Shown one piece after another: positions 11,654 through 22,079 of a DNA stretch of 64,000 nucleotides. This DNA is from Scalesia atractyloides (taxonomy: Eukaryota > Streptophyta > Magnoliopsida > Asterales > Asteraceae). The DNA lies in the NCBI GenBank assembly GCA_947069175.1, contig CAMTDV010000018.1, forward strand, positions 46,388,869 to 46,452,868, given 5' to 3'. Position numbers and translations under genes: made by a program. How positions within the stretch are numbered: position 1 is the stretch's first letter; each line of letters begins with the position of its first letter. Below the pieces are notes generated by a model that ran no database searches, was not told the DNA's origin, and saw only the letters and a program-made list of their open reading frames with translations.

Positions 11654-12371
11654 AATGCACCTTAGAAGTGATATTCGGTAATTAAATATATTTTAAGTGT
11701 TCTACTAATCTCAATGGTTTTGAGGTGCGAGGTTATTGTTAGGTCTTCGTCATTAAATTGCTAGGTAAGAGCTTCGTGAGGAGTCTAACTAGTTTACCTT
11801 TTAACCGTTGTCTAAGAAGTATAATCAAGAACCCAAGTCTATCCTAGGTTTATAGCCTGTGAGGGAGTCTAGACCAACTGGTATAATTAGCAGCCTTTGG
11901 CGTGCCATAAGTGTCTTCCTGAGAAGGGTCGGGGGTCTTGTTCGGTATTTCAAGTATTAGAAGATCCTGGTTCCATAACAACTAATATCCTAATAATATC
12001 ATTACTAATGCAAACCAGGATTCCAGTCTAGGTAGTTGTTTCCACCATCTAAGTAAAACCTGAGTTTAGTTCGTGGTTAGTTAATTTAGTTAATCAGTTT
12101 AATTAATTTGCAATTCTTAGGATATTTTTAAAATTCCCCTAACATACATAAAAATGGTTAGTGGCGTGTTAGTGTCAGTCTAGATAGATTCGTTAGCATA
12201 GTTAAATAGAGTCTCGTGGGTTCAATATCCGGACTTACATAGCTTTACTAGAGTTGATCAGTTCACTTGCCGATTAGTAGTTTAGTCTAGTTTTAGAGAG
12301 TCTAGAGTATTACTTTGTGTCTAGATTAGGTTAATTTTAGTTATTTTTATTAAACTACTTTTAGCACATCA

Positions 12372-13402
12372 GTTGTGCCATCATATAACTTCATATTGGG
12401 AGTTTGGAAGCATTTGGGTATCTCTGCGTCGCAAATTAGAGGAACAAAGCGAGATATCCTATGGTTTCCATCTGGAATTTCCGGAATAGGTTTGACTACT
12501 CTAGGAGCTCCACTGGATATCATATCCTCAAGTTTTTGCAGTTCCTGGTCATAGTCTAATTGATTCGTGTATCCTGCACATAGCCATAATTAGTATCTAA
12601 GGATAAATTATTGAAACTGTTATCTCCTCGTTGAGTCAAAGGCGCTATCCCAGAAGAGAATCTAGGATGAGACATCTATGTTGTTATGGCAGAGCTAGAG
12701 GAAGCAATGGTCTGCATGGAGATGAATTCTCCTTCGTGGATTTCAGAAGTTCACAGGGGCTGTCTTCCTGAGGAACCTTGATCCGGAAGGACATTGGATC
12801 CAGGAAACGTCTATGTTGAGGATCTTGCTTGATGGTCTAGGATCCTTGAGGTTGAGCAGATGACCCTTGTTGATTGGAATAGGATCCTTGAGGCTGAAAG
12901 ATTTCCATATATCCTACTAGACGGAAAGAGGGTCCTTAAGGCTTAGACGTCCCCATAGATCCTTGTTGAAGGATAAAGGATCCTTATGGTTGAGATAAGG
13001 ATCCTTTGGACTGTTGAGTTGGTGATGCTCGAGTGACAAAATCTAGCATCTTGGGTATCATTAGAGACTGATCCTCCACTGGTTTCTTTTGCTTCCTGAT
13101 ATCTTCGATCTCGCGAAGGATCTTTTGGTTTGTGTTGTTATGCTGCTCCATGTAGCTCTTAATCTACGAATACAAAACATAAACATCATTGTCATTATTT
13201 ATAGAAGAGGAAGTAGCAGAAGGCTTAGATCCGTTGGCTTCTTCTGAGCAGTCTCATTGTTCTTCTGGAATTGTTGGGGGATAGGAGGCAATGGCATGGA
13301 GCTTTGTGATAGAGTTGTTGTTGGCATGGCAGTTGAAACATATTTTCCTTGAGAGGCCATAGGGTTACAGTATTGTATAAAATAGGTTGAAAAATGATAC
13401 AA
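12372..13402 (-). pseudogene. Gypsy gag N-terminal part (Tat-like)
   Basis: The likely start is ATG at 13402 (MASQGKYVSTAMPTTTLSQS), 25 bases inside the primer-binding site. A Gln/Ser/Pro-rich segment follows with repeated QPQGS-like motifs, visible in DNA as repeated GGATCCTTGAGG words between 12836 and 13010. Then comes KLEDMISSGAPRVVKPIPEI and KLYDGTT, ending at the solo LTR. Stops and frameshifts make it non-functional. With 7970-8176 it forms one gag. Confidence 0.72.
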
Positions 13403-13426
13403 ATATTTAGAATTGAAGCACCACTT

Positions 13427-13446
13427 GCCCCACGGTAGGCACCAAA
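13427..13446 (-). other. Primer-binding site, Tat/Athila type
   Basis: On the minus strand TTTGGTGCCTACCGTGGGGC directly follows the LTR end. It is a diverged form of the TGGCGCC...GTGGGG primer-binding sites known from Tat-branch gypsy elements. Confidence 0.65.
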
Positions 13447-13447
13447 T

Positions 13448-14096
13448 TGTTTGGTCAAAATCACTCTAAGGATAATGTAACCAAATCTGTTTGTGAGGTA
13501 GAGTGCTTGTATGAATGTAATGATTATGAAACTCGAAATGTAAACAATACACAAAGATTTATACTAGGAATAGCCATTGATCACTAGTAGATCACCGGCA
13601 TAAAAACCTCGGGTGGTGAAAACTATCAACCACCAAGTATATTAGCTAGCAAAATTCAATACAACTTCGGAAGTTGATCAAGTTTGGTACAATGATGAGT
13701 GTGAATTTGCCGAGAGTGTTAAGTGTGAGCTTTATGCGTCTAGTGTGTATGTATCCGAATGAATGAATGAATAACTTGATCAACCCCTTTGAATATAACA
13801 ATAACAACTTAATGCGATATTGTCACTAGACCCACCTTTTCATCCATAACCGTTTGAGAATTAAGCACATGCTAGCTTTTAACGACTTCTTAGCGATATT
13901 CCAGCTTGGCCTTGGTCTACCACGTAGCTTCCCTGCACATAAACATAAGAAAACATCGAGAAAATCATTAGTAACTGTAATAAACATTAAGGATCCTTGA
14001 TCCTCGAGGTCCTGTACTACACATTAAGGATATTTTATCCAGAAAACGCCTCAAAAGAATATGAGATCCATAATAGTTGAGCCTTAGGCCCTAACA
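13448..14096 (-). repeat. 5' LTR of the minus-strand Tat-like element
   Basis: On + it runs from TGTTTGGTCA to GGCCCTAACA, so on minus it starts TGTTAGGGCC and ends TGACCAAACA next to the primer-binding site. Length is 649 bp. Its partner LTR is not in the window; the element is truncated to the left near 7970. Confidence 0.72.
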
Positions 14097-14550
14097 GTAA
14101 CAAGCTAAAAACCAAATCCGCTTATGTATTATGCATCAACACTTTTAAATCTTTCACTCTGCCATTAACCTACTTATTAATCTATTTATCATTTTTATAA
14201 CATTAAGCGATAATGTTAAAAAATTGTGTAACGTTATTTTATTGATTTAAATATAAACATGTTATAAAATACTTTTGAACAGAGTTTGTATTCGTAATTA
14301 AGTAACTATTTCATATCGTGGGTGTAAGTGTAAGTGTCGTACTAGTATCAAGACGTGGATACCGTCCCAACAATATTGGTATCACATGCATTCAAACTGA
14401 GCATCAATACCAGTATCGTTACTGTTAGAACCCTTACCAATATTCGTATTTATAGTTTTGTTGTTGATGTACAACAAGTGTCGACATACTTCTTCAGTGG
14501 ATGTCACTTGACATTCACTCATTTTCTTTTTTTAACATCCACTAATTTTA

Positions 14551-14551
<1 letters not shown>

Positions 14552-14596
<45 letters not shown>
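14552..14596. repeat. (TA)n microsatellite
   Basis: About 22 uninterrupted TA dinucleotides. The surrounding 14097-14900 is AT-rich and shows no gene. Confidence 0.95.
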
Positions 14597-14599
<3 letters not shown>

Positions 14600-14913
14600 T
14601 GGAAACGAATAAATAACAAAAATGTGCACCTGGTATAATGGCTTAGATGCACGTCTGGGGACTCGGTGAAACGAATAAATAATTTTTAGTTGTGAAGTCC
14701 AATAGTTTGGTAGGTTGGGTTGGGTTGTTAATTCATTTGTTTCACCATAAGCAATCATTACTATCAAATTTAGTAATTATTATTAAAATTTGATAATTAT
14801 TATTTAATTTAAATTGTTTAACTTAATTGATTTTTTGAGTTTGATGTTTTAGCTTATATTTAAATGAATAAATTATAATTCAACTTAAAAAAAAGAGATA
14901 ACAAAATGAATAC

Positions 14914-15140
14914 GTGTTTATATACAAGTGTTTATTGGTTAATTTTACCCCTAACGAAACGAACATGTGTATATCCTTTTGGATATGATACGACTTTGTT
15001 TTTTGTGTGTGTGTGTGTGTTTTTTTGTGTATTTATATACGGGTGTTTATTGATTAATTTTACCCCTAACGAAAGGAACATGTGTATATCCTTTTGGATA
15101 TGATGCGACTTTGTTTTTTTTTTGTGTGTGTTTTTCTTCC
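14914..15140. repeat. Tandem duplication, about 115 bp x 2
   Basis: Two adjacent copies share TTTTACCCCTAACGAA, ACATGTGTATATCCTTTTGG and ATATGATRCGACTTTGTTTT, each ending in a (TG)n run. The copies start at about 14914 and 15027 and differ at a few bases. Confidence 0.85.
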
Positions 15141-15203
15141 GATTACCGTAAATCGATATCAATTGAGTTTCCGCCACAACGTGTAAAGTATTGAGTTTGA
15201 GAA

Positions 15204-15237
15204 CTCCTCGCAACAATGCACGGGGAGAAAAACCTAG
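15204..15237 (+). mobile_element. Helitron 3' terminus
   Basis: The stem CTCCTCG (15204-15210) pairs with CGGGGAG (15221-15227) around a 10-base loop. Six bases later comes CTAG (15234-15237) followed by T. Hairpin plus CTRR next to T is the defining Helitron 3' end. I could not fix the matching TC 5' end. Confidence 0.65.
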
Positions 15238-15378
15238 TTATACATAATAGAGAGAGATGGCAGTCGTCTATTCCATAACCGATTATTTAAAACTACAAGA
15301 ACCACTTTAATTATTTTATTGTTTATTATATTTTTTTCAAACTTTTACACCTAAACACCATCTATCTTTTTATTCTAA

Positions 15379-15443
15379 AGATTTGAATCCACATCACTTT
15401 TGTAAGAGACAAGCTACCAAGCACAATACCATTAGACCAATAA
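15379..15443 (-). repeat. SINE-like tRNA-derived head (minus)
   Basis: On minus, TGGTCTAATGGTATTG is a fit to an A box, and GGATTCAAATCTTT about 45 bases later is a fit to a B box, as in RNA polymerase III promoters of plant SINEs. The element ends are unclear. Confidence 0.4.
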
Positions 15444-15564
15444 GTCAATGGTTACGATTTATTATATAAATTGACTATGATGCATATACATTTATATATT
15501 TTAGATTATTTAAAAAAACATGTTTGTCAAAATGCATATGTACACATGAATTATACAAGCCAAT

Positions 15565-15715
15565 GATCCTTGGGTCAAGTGGTTGGTGGCCTGGATTTCT
15601 TTTGAGAGATTCAAGTTTGGTCCCCACTGGGCACAACAAGGTAAGGCTAGGGCGTTTTACACAAGCCATGGTTGCGTGGTTTCCTCCTGAAGCGGACCAC
15701 AGTGAGAATTAAATG
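15565..15715 (+). repeat. SINE-like tRNA-derived element (plus)
   Basis: A-box-like GGGTCAAGTGGTTGG (15572-15586) and B-box-like AGATTCAAGTTTGGTCCCC (15607-15625) lie about 36 bases apart, the spacing of tRNA-type promoters. The CACTGGGCAC that follows is typical of plant SINE heads. A second B-box-like word occurs near 15807. The right end is not resolved. Confidence 0.45.
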
Positions 15716-16067
15716 CCTATGATATCCATTCTTAGTGGTGTTCTATCTACGGGTGCATTGAGAGCCAGGATTTACCTAGCCCAAAATTGGAGGGTCTCCT
15801 TGTTCAAACCCGGGTCTCATGTGTACCACTGAAGTTAGTGTGAAAGCCTAATCAGTTGGTCTACTAAACCGTTCAAAAAGAACATGAATTATATTATGGA
15901 TTTTATATTTAAAAAATTAAAAAGAGGATGGATAAAGAAAATTATTGCACACGTGTTAATATAATTTTCTATCATCTGTAGTCCCCAATTTTACCATTAC
16001 TATACATTACTCGTATAGGTGGTAGCTAAGCTAGCACTCAAGTAACAAATCAATATTATGTTCATGT
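15716..16067. other. Non-coding, repeat debris
   Basis: AT-rich DNA between the SINE-like element and the Mutator-like element. No reading frame or RNA gene is supported. Confidence 0.6.
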
Positions 16068-16269
16068 TACAATATAGAGTAAAGTACAACTTTTCGTCTC
16101 TGTCGTTTACACCCATTTATACATTTAGGCCTCATTTGAAAAAATCCAACAATCAAGTCCCTGTGGTTGACCATTACTTGACCATCCATTAAGTTAGCGG
16201 TGTGGAGGGCAAAACGGTCATTTCCCTCAAATTAGAAAAGTCTCCTACATATTTAACTTACCTCATAAG

Positions 16270-17739
16270 TGTAACAACTCTCCGAAACACCCTATAGCGA
16301 GCCATAAACGCAAAACCGGACAAGCACAACGAGACCCGACTTAAAAAACAAAGAAATCTGATCTGGGCGTCCCAGGCGACACGCGCCAGGATCCCTGGCA
16401 TCTCCCGCGATGCGCGGAAGACGTCCAGGTGACGTGTCACTGATTCACGCCATGTGGCAACCCTACACTTGTGAGAAGGCTGACCTAGCCTAGCTAGGCG
16501 CGCCATGTGGCAACCGTACACTTGTGAGAAGGCTGACCTAGCCTAGCTAGGTGTCTCAGGCGCCACGCGAGGGAGGTCCATGTATCCCGCACAACGCGCG
16601 GGAGAAGCCAATTTCGGTTATAAATACAGCAGCGTGGGACTGAAGTCTATGCTCAAAATCGAACGAAAAATTTGATCGTATACTCTCTCTATCCCCGTTT
16701 CTCTGAACAACACCCCCTAAACCCCTAAACCTGCGAAACGCTGCGCGCTGTAAGTGTCTTAACCCCTGATCACTAATTCGCTATCCTACCCGATTTAGGA
16801 CCAACGCATGTCAAGGTTCTGCCTGACTAAGTTCGTTGATGTCCTATCCCGTGTTGTATGGACACCCTATCTGATCGATCTTGAATCGCCAACGCATGTC
16901 TAGGCTCTGCCTGGCTAAGCTCGTTGGAGTTCTGTTGTGTGTTGTATGGCCAAACTGACTTGGGTTAATTTGCTAACACGTGTGCATTGTATGTTTTAAT
17001 AGAAATTCCAGGAAGTAATCAGGAATTATCACCAGAAAGGCCATAGGAACACTTAAGTTTTCAATGTGAGTCATTCTCTCTTTTTACCAAATTACTTTAC
17101 AAAACCTCAAATTTTTTTCAGCTATACTTACAGGGATTAAGTCTGTGTAATCTATAATTGTTGCCAGTAGTTGGGGTTTTGTACATTACTAGTCCATAGT
17201 CACCAAGGGTGTGACAGGAACTGTTACTTGTTGGGAGACAGGTCCCACAGTAATATGACCATAAGCACAGGGGAGTGTCCCAAGTCGCCTACTGTGTTGA
17301 ATAATTGATAGAAAACTTACACTGTAACTGCCCTTAATACTGTAAAGTATAACAATGTGTTATTTTATAAAATGGAATGAACTCGCCAGTATTTCTTGCT
17401 GATAAAATATTTTTAAAACGCGTTTCGGGTAACTTAATGTGAAGCTATAAGAAGCCAGCTATGGAGCACTAAAGGCTTAAAGAAAGTGGCTATAAAGTTA
17501 CCTAAATAAAAGTTTATATATTCAGCAACTAGGGTTTATCCCTATAAAAATGTTATGAATAAAATATGGGTTTCATCCCATTTGTTTAATATAAAAGTTT
17601 GGTGTTTTGAAACTCTGAAATTTATTTCCTAACTACGATCCTGATGTTTAAATTCCGCTGCCAAATTAATAAACACCGGTAGCACCTGTCTGAGGTCCTC
17701 GCGGCCCCCGCTCCCGGGGTAGGGGTCGGGGTTGCAACA
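16270..17739 (+). repeat. 5' LTR of the gypsy element
   Basis: 1,470 bp, from TGTAACAACTCTCC to GTTGCAACA. It is 68 bp longer than the 3' LTR, mostly because of a 53-bp tandem duplication at 16448-16553. A TATA box (TATAAATA) lies at 16619-16626. Differences from the 3' LTR are concentrated in CpG-rich stretches. Confidence 0.95.
16448..16553. repeat. 53-bp tandem duplication present only in the 5' LTR
   Basis: Copies 16448-16500 and 16501-16553 both begin CGCCATGTGGCAACC and end in CTAGCTAGG. The 3' LTR has one copy near 23570-23622. The duplication therefore arose after insertion. Confidence 0.92.
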
Positions 17740-17744
17740 GAAGG

Positions 17745-17757
17745 TGGTATCAGAGCC
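17745..17757 (+). other. Primer-binding site (initiator Met tRNA)
   Basis: TGGTATCAGAGCC, five bases past the 5' LTR end, matches the 3' end of plant initiator tRNA-Met, as in many Ty3/gypsy and Ty1/copia elements. Confidence 0.95.
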
Positions 17758-17905
17758 ACTTGTTTAAGCCATTTAGGTGTTCTTTTGAAATACCTAAATT
17801 TTAAACAAATGTGTTAGGAAATACCCGCGACTTCTAGTTACTCTGTGTATATATATATATACATTCATATTCTGTGTTATTTTAATAACTTCTTTAATTT
17901 TCAGT

Positions 17906-18640
17906 ATGAGTGATCAGGGTACTTCTGACGCTTATCGTCATCTACCTCATTCTCTCGTGGATGAAGGAATATCCCAGCCAATCACCGACTACACTGCCGA
18001 TTCCGAAGATATCTTTGTTTTCAAAGCCAAATTCGTAGAACCTTTTCCCCCTAAAAAGAGAGGTTGGTTTAGTAAAGTCGAAGAAGAGAAGAGGAAAAGA
18101 ATGAGACAAGCACAACAGCAATCCATAGCTGTTAGAACTAGTTAGAACTGAGAGAAACACCCGAAACCCAGAAGTTAGACCCTTATGGGAAGAAGAGTTG
18201 GATAGACAATTTGCTAATTTTCATATGTTTGGAAATATAGGAGGAGAACCTAATTTCAACCAAGTAGCAAATCCAGAACCACCATTACTTCCTTTGTTTG
18301 CTAACCAACCCATGAACCTAGAAAGAATCTGGAAAACCAATTTCCGAATCCCACCCTTTGACCCCAATGAGATACCTAGAATCCCAGCACCAAACTCTTT
18401 AGATCAGTGGTGGGCTAACAACTAGGCAATTCAGAACCTACTAGAAAACCCATTTCCCTATGAAGAACCAGTTCCACCTTACCTGAACCAGTGCCAACCC
18501 CAATACTACCCAGGGATCATGTGGAGGAACTCCGCCAATATGGTGAAGAGTTAGTGGAGGAAGGAAACCGGATTCGCCAAATCAGGGAGAAGTTCATCTG
18601 GAAATATGACCAGCAGGAGATGTAGTTCTAAGAAAGCAGT
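17906..18640 (+). pseudogene. Leader ORF / gag N-terminal region of the gypsy element
   Basis: ATG at 17906 opens MSDQGTSDAYRHLPHSLVDE, a soluble charged protein of 79 residues to a stop at 18143-18145. A short duplicated AGAACTAGTTAGAACT at the stop suggests a slip that also shifts the frame. The text then continues as WEEELDRQFANFHMFGNIGG (18198-18425) and beyond with more stops. It could be the amino end of gag or a separate leader ORF; the 250-bp AT/GT-rich gap before 18895 leaves this open. I recognise no catalytic domain. Confidence 0.6.
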
Positions 18641-18648
18641 CGCCTAAT

Positions 18649-18650
18649 AC

Positions 18651-18686
<36 letters not shown>
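18649..18686. repeat. (AT)n(GT)n microsatellite
   Basis: An AT run followed by a GT run, within the non-coding gap 18640-18894 between the leader ORF and gag. Confidence 0.92.
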
Positions 18687-18894
18687 TACTTTGAAAAAAA
18701 ACTAAAATAGATAATAATACATATCACCTATATATATATATATCGATGCATAGTGACTAATGTATGAATTCCAGTTATGTTTCTAATAGATGCATATATA
18801 TGAAAAGAGTAAAAGTCGCAATGCTCGACGATTTTGGTTCACTATGTTTGAGTAATTATTATTTAATTTACCCGGTGACATTAATACCTGATAA

Positions 18895-20075
18895 ATGTTT
18901 ATAACTCAGATGTCAAACGAAGTAAATCAGGAAATCCAGAATAGCAATAATAACGAGGTCCAAGTAGATAAAAGTGCTATCAAACACATAGTGGCCCAAG
19001 GAATCATAGATGATATGCCCTATATTATCGATACTATTAAAAAGGCAGAAAATAATGATTCCAGAAACGGGAATAAACGTATACCTACTTAATCAAATCG
19101 CAGCGTGGATGGAAATCCCGAATTGTTAATCCAAGCTCCAATTCCAAAAAGAAGAAGAACCATCTCATATGGTTGTTCTTATAAAGATTTCTTATCTTGC
19201 AAACCGATAGAATTCTCAAGAAATGAAGGAGCTATTTTAGCCTTGCTTTGGATAGAAAAGCTAGAAGCAGTCCTAAAGATAAGTAAATGTGCAAATGAAG
19301 ATAAAGTCATGTATGCTTCTAATCTTTTTTAAGATGCAGCTTTAGAGTGGTGGAATACCATTCTTCAGTCCAAAGGAAGTGACAGGGTTTACAGTATGGA
19401 ATGGAACAACTTTAAGGAAATAGTTGAAAGGAAATTTTGTCCTCCTAATGAAAATGAACAGATTGCTAATAAATTCCTAAATCATAGAATGATCGGGGTA
19501 GATTGCCGAGAATATACCACCACATTCTTTGAATATGCAAGGATTGTACCAACCCTGGCCTCACCAGAACCAGTATTAATCTCTCGTTACATCTGCAGAT
19601 TAATAAGTGATATCAGACATGTAGTCAAAACAGCTAAACCACAAACCGTAGAAGAAGCAGCAGAGCTAGCAAACACCTTGACAGATGAATTGGTACGTAC
19701 GCAAGAAGAAAACCAGAAAAAGAACCTAGCTCAAATGATCACCCAGGAACTACGTTATAGTAATTCCCATCGCGGAAAAGGGGCAAGTTCTTCTTCACCC
19801 CCATGTAAGTACTGCAAAAAGAAACACTCAGGGAAATGCTCGGTATACTGCAACTTCTGCAAAATGCCAGGGCATAAGGAAGAAAATTGCATAAAGAAAG
19901 CTAACACAAGAATATGCTATAACTATGGAGAAGCTGGTCATATCAAACACAACTGTCCAAAGCTAGCCCTAGCAGCAAACAACAAAGCGAAGACGACGGA
20001 AGGACCCAAGAGAAATGCCAGAGCATTCGTGCTGACCGCTGAAGAAGCCAAGATGATTCCGGATGTGATTGCCGA
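18895..20075 (+). pseudogene. gag of the gypsy element
   Basis: One phase from MFITQMSNEVNQE to the end, broken by TAA at 19090-19092 and TAA at 19330-19332. The capsid-like gag domain runs from about 19140 to 19700 (YKDFLSCKPIEF, ALEWWNTILQSKG, REYTTTFFEYARI). A nucleocapsid region follows with a CX2CX3HX3C cluster (CKYCKKKHSGKC), a standard zinc knuckle CNFCKMPGHKEENC, and a second knuckle CYNYGEAGHIKHNC in which Tyr replaces the second Cys. The product would coat the element RNA. Confidence 0.9.
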
Positions 20076-20250
20076 TACGTTTTTAGTTAATGATGTTTAT
20101 GCAAAAGTATTATTTGACTTTGGTGCAAACCAAAGTTTCATAAATACTTTTAATCAACCATTAACTAAACTTCACCAAGACTGTCTGGTGGAAACGGCAA
20201 ATGGATCCTCTATCAAAATAACCGAAATCCTGAAAGGAGTAAAGATATAA
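20060..20250 (+). pseudogene. Aspartic protease of the gypsy element, active site altered
   Basis: KVLFDFGANQSFINT stands where the retropepsin active site D-S/T-G-A is expected; Phe replaces the Ser/Thr. The stop TAA at 20248-20250 and the frame change before 20313 follow. The downstream part of the fold (GFDVVLGMDWL) lies in the pol phase at 20300-20340. Confidence 0.8.
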
Positions 20251-20312
20251 ATTTTAAGTCATAATTTTACTGCTAACCTTTTTTTCCCATAGATCTAGCC
20301 GGATTCGATGTT

Positions 20313-21340
20313 GTGTTAGGAATGGATTGGTTGATAGCCAATCAGAAAAACATAATATGTGATCAAAAGTCTGTAGAAGTAAATGTGCTATCTTGCGAAA
20401 GGATCACAATTAAAGGAGATAAGTCGACAAGGTCAACAAAGTTCATATCTGTGATGAAAGCTGCAAACTATATACGAAAAGGAGGAATAGTGTATATGAT
20501 TTCCCTAATCATTAACACTAAAGGAAAAGAACTAAAAGATATTCCTGTAATATCTGAATTCTCCGATTTCTTCCAAGAAGAGTTGCCTGGATTACCACCA
20601 GATCGAGAGGTTGAATTGAGAATTCACCTGATACCCGGAACAGCGCCAATTTCCAAAGCACCCTATCGCCTAGCACCGACGGAGATGCAAGAATTGAAGA
20701 AACAACTGAACGAATTACTAGAGAAAGGTTTCGTACAACCCAGCTCATCACCAAGGGGAGCACCGATGTTGTTTGTCAAGAAGAAAGACGGATCAATGCG
20801 TATGTGCATTGATTACCGGGAATTGAACTAAGTGACAATAAAAAATCGGTACCCGTTACCAAGAATTGACGATTTGTTCGACCAACTCCTAGGAGCCCGA
20901 TTCTTTTCTAAGATCGACTTACACTCATATTATCATCAGTTGAAAGTACAGGAAGAGGACATTCCTAAAACTGCTTTCAGAACAAGGTACAGTCATTATG
21001 AATTTACAGTCATGCCATTTGTTTTAACCAATGCCCTAGCTGCATTTATGGACATGATGAACAAGATATGTAAACCATACCTGGACAAATTCATAATCGT
21101 CTTTATAGATGATATTCTAATTTACTCTAAGAGTAAAGAAGATCACGCAGAGCATCTGCATATACTCCTGTCACTGCTAAGGAAGGAAAAGCTTTATGCC
21201 AAATTCTCAATATGTGAATTCTGGTTACAAGAAGTACAATTCCTTGGACATCTGGTAAACCACGAAGGAATTCATGTGGATCCCACAAATATCGAAGCAA
21301 TTACCAAATGGAAGGTCCCATAATCACCAACGGAAATAAG
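20313..21340 (+). pseudogene. Reverse transcriptase of the gypsy element
   Basis: The phase is constant with the rest of pol. Visible blocks: LPGLPPDREVEL, APYRLAPTEM, the KGFVQPSSSPRGAPMLFVKK fingers region, MCIDYRELN, the KIDLHSYYHQ catalytic Asp, and FIDDILIYS holding the catalytic Asp pair. The thumb region VQFLGHLVNHEGIHVDPTN follows. Stops are a TAA at 20829-20831 just after YRELN (probably from AAA or AAG) and a TAA at 21321-21323. Confidence 0.93.
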
Positions 21341-21900
21341 AAGTTTTCTTGGATTGGCAGGATATTATAGACATTTTATTCAAGATTTTTCTAGAATAGC
21401 CATTCCATCAACTAAGCTAACTTGCAAATCAGTTAAGTTTGAATGGGGACCAAAGCAGGAAGAAGCATTCAGGATTTTGAAGCAAAAGTTAACCAACGCA
21501 CCAATACTCGCTTTGCCAGAAGGGACTGAAGATTTCGTAGTTTATTGTGATGCGTCTAAGTTGGGATATGGATGTGTGCTGAAGCAACGTCAAAAAGTAA
21601 TTGCTTATGCCTCTAGACAACTTAAGAAGCATGAAGAAAATTATTTTACACATGATCTAGAATTAGGAGCAATAATTTTTGCCCTTAAGATATGGAGACA
21701 CTATCTTTGCGGTAGTAAGTTTGTGATATTCACAGATCATAAGAGTTTAAGATATGTATTTGGAGAAAGTATATTAAACATGAGACAGAGGCGATGGATG
21801 GAAATCCTTTGTGATGATGATTGTGATATCCAGTATCATGCAGGAAAAGCTAACATAGTAGCTGATGCTTTAAGTCGAAAGTATCATGAGAAGCTGAAAA
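21341..21900 (+). pseudogene. RNase H of the gypsy element
   Basis: The connection region is GYYRHFIQDFSRIA. RNase H follows with catalytic residues in VVYCDAS, in the HDLELGAIIFAL glutamate, in FTDHKSL and in the terminal VADALSRK. It is read without a stop and joins directly to the integrase zinc-binding region. Confidence 0.93.
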
Positions 21901-22079
21901 GAGTACGTTCTCTTAGACTAAACCTGCAGATAGATTTAAATGAGCAAATTAAACAGACACAGGAAACAGCAATCAAGGACGATGCTGAAGGATTAAAAGG
22001 AATGCTTGAGGAATTAGAGAAAGGAACAGATGGAATTTGGAGATTCCATAAGGAAAGGATTTGGATTCCTAGCCAAGGA

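Larger units (their letters stand above)
8177..12371 (+). mobile_element. Solo LTR, Athila-like, split by a nested element
   Basis: The ends are inverted (TGATGT at 8177, ACATCA ending 12371), and GTTGT is directly repeated at 8172-8176 and 12372-12376 as the target duplication. After subtracting the nested element at 9084-11653 and its 5-bp duplication, the LTR is about 1.62 kb. The text resembles Athila LTRs (for example GGTTCAATATCCGGACTTAC near 12210). No internal region is present, so it is a solo LTR left by LTR-LTR recombination. It sits inside the minus-strand gag. Confidence 0.82.

Noticed and set aside
13225..13554. 109-codon minus frame overlapping the gag start
   Set aside because: It crosses the LTR border and the primer-binding site; the frame from 13402 gives gag-like text instead.
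15567..15625. Functional tRNA gene
   Set aside because: The A- and B-box-like words are present but no cloverleaf with an anticodon stem and acceptor stem could be folded; SINE head preferred.
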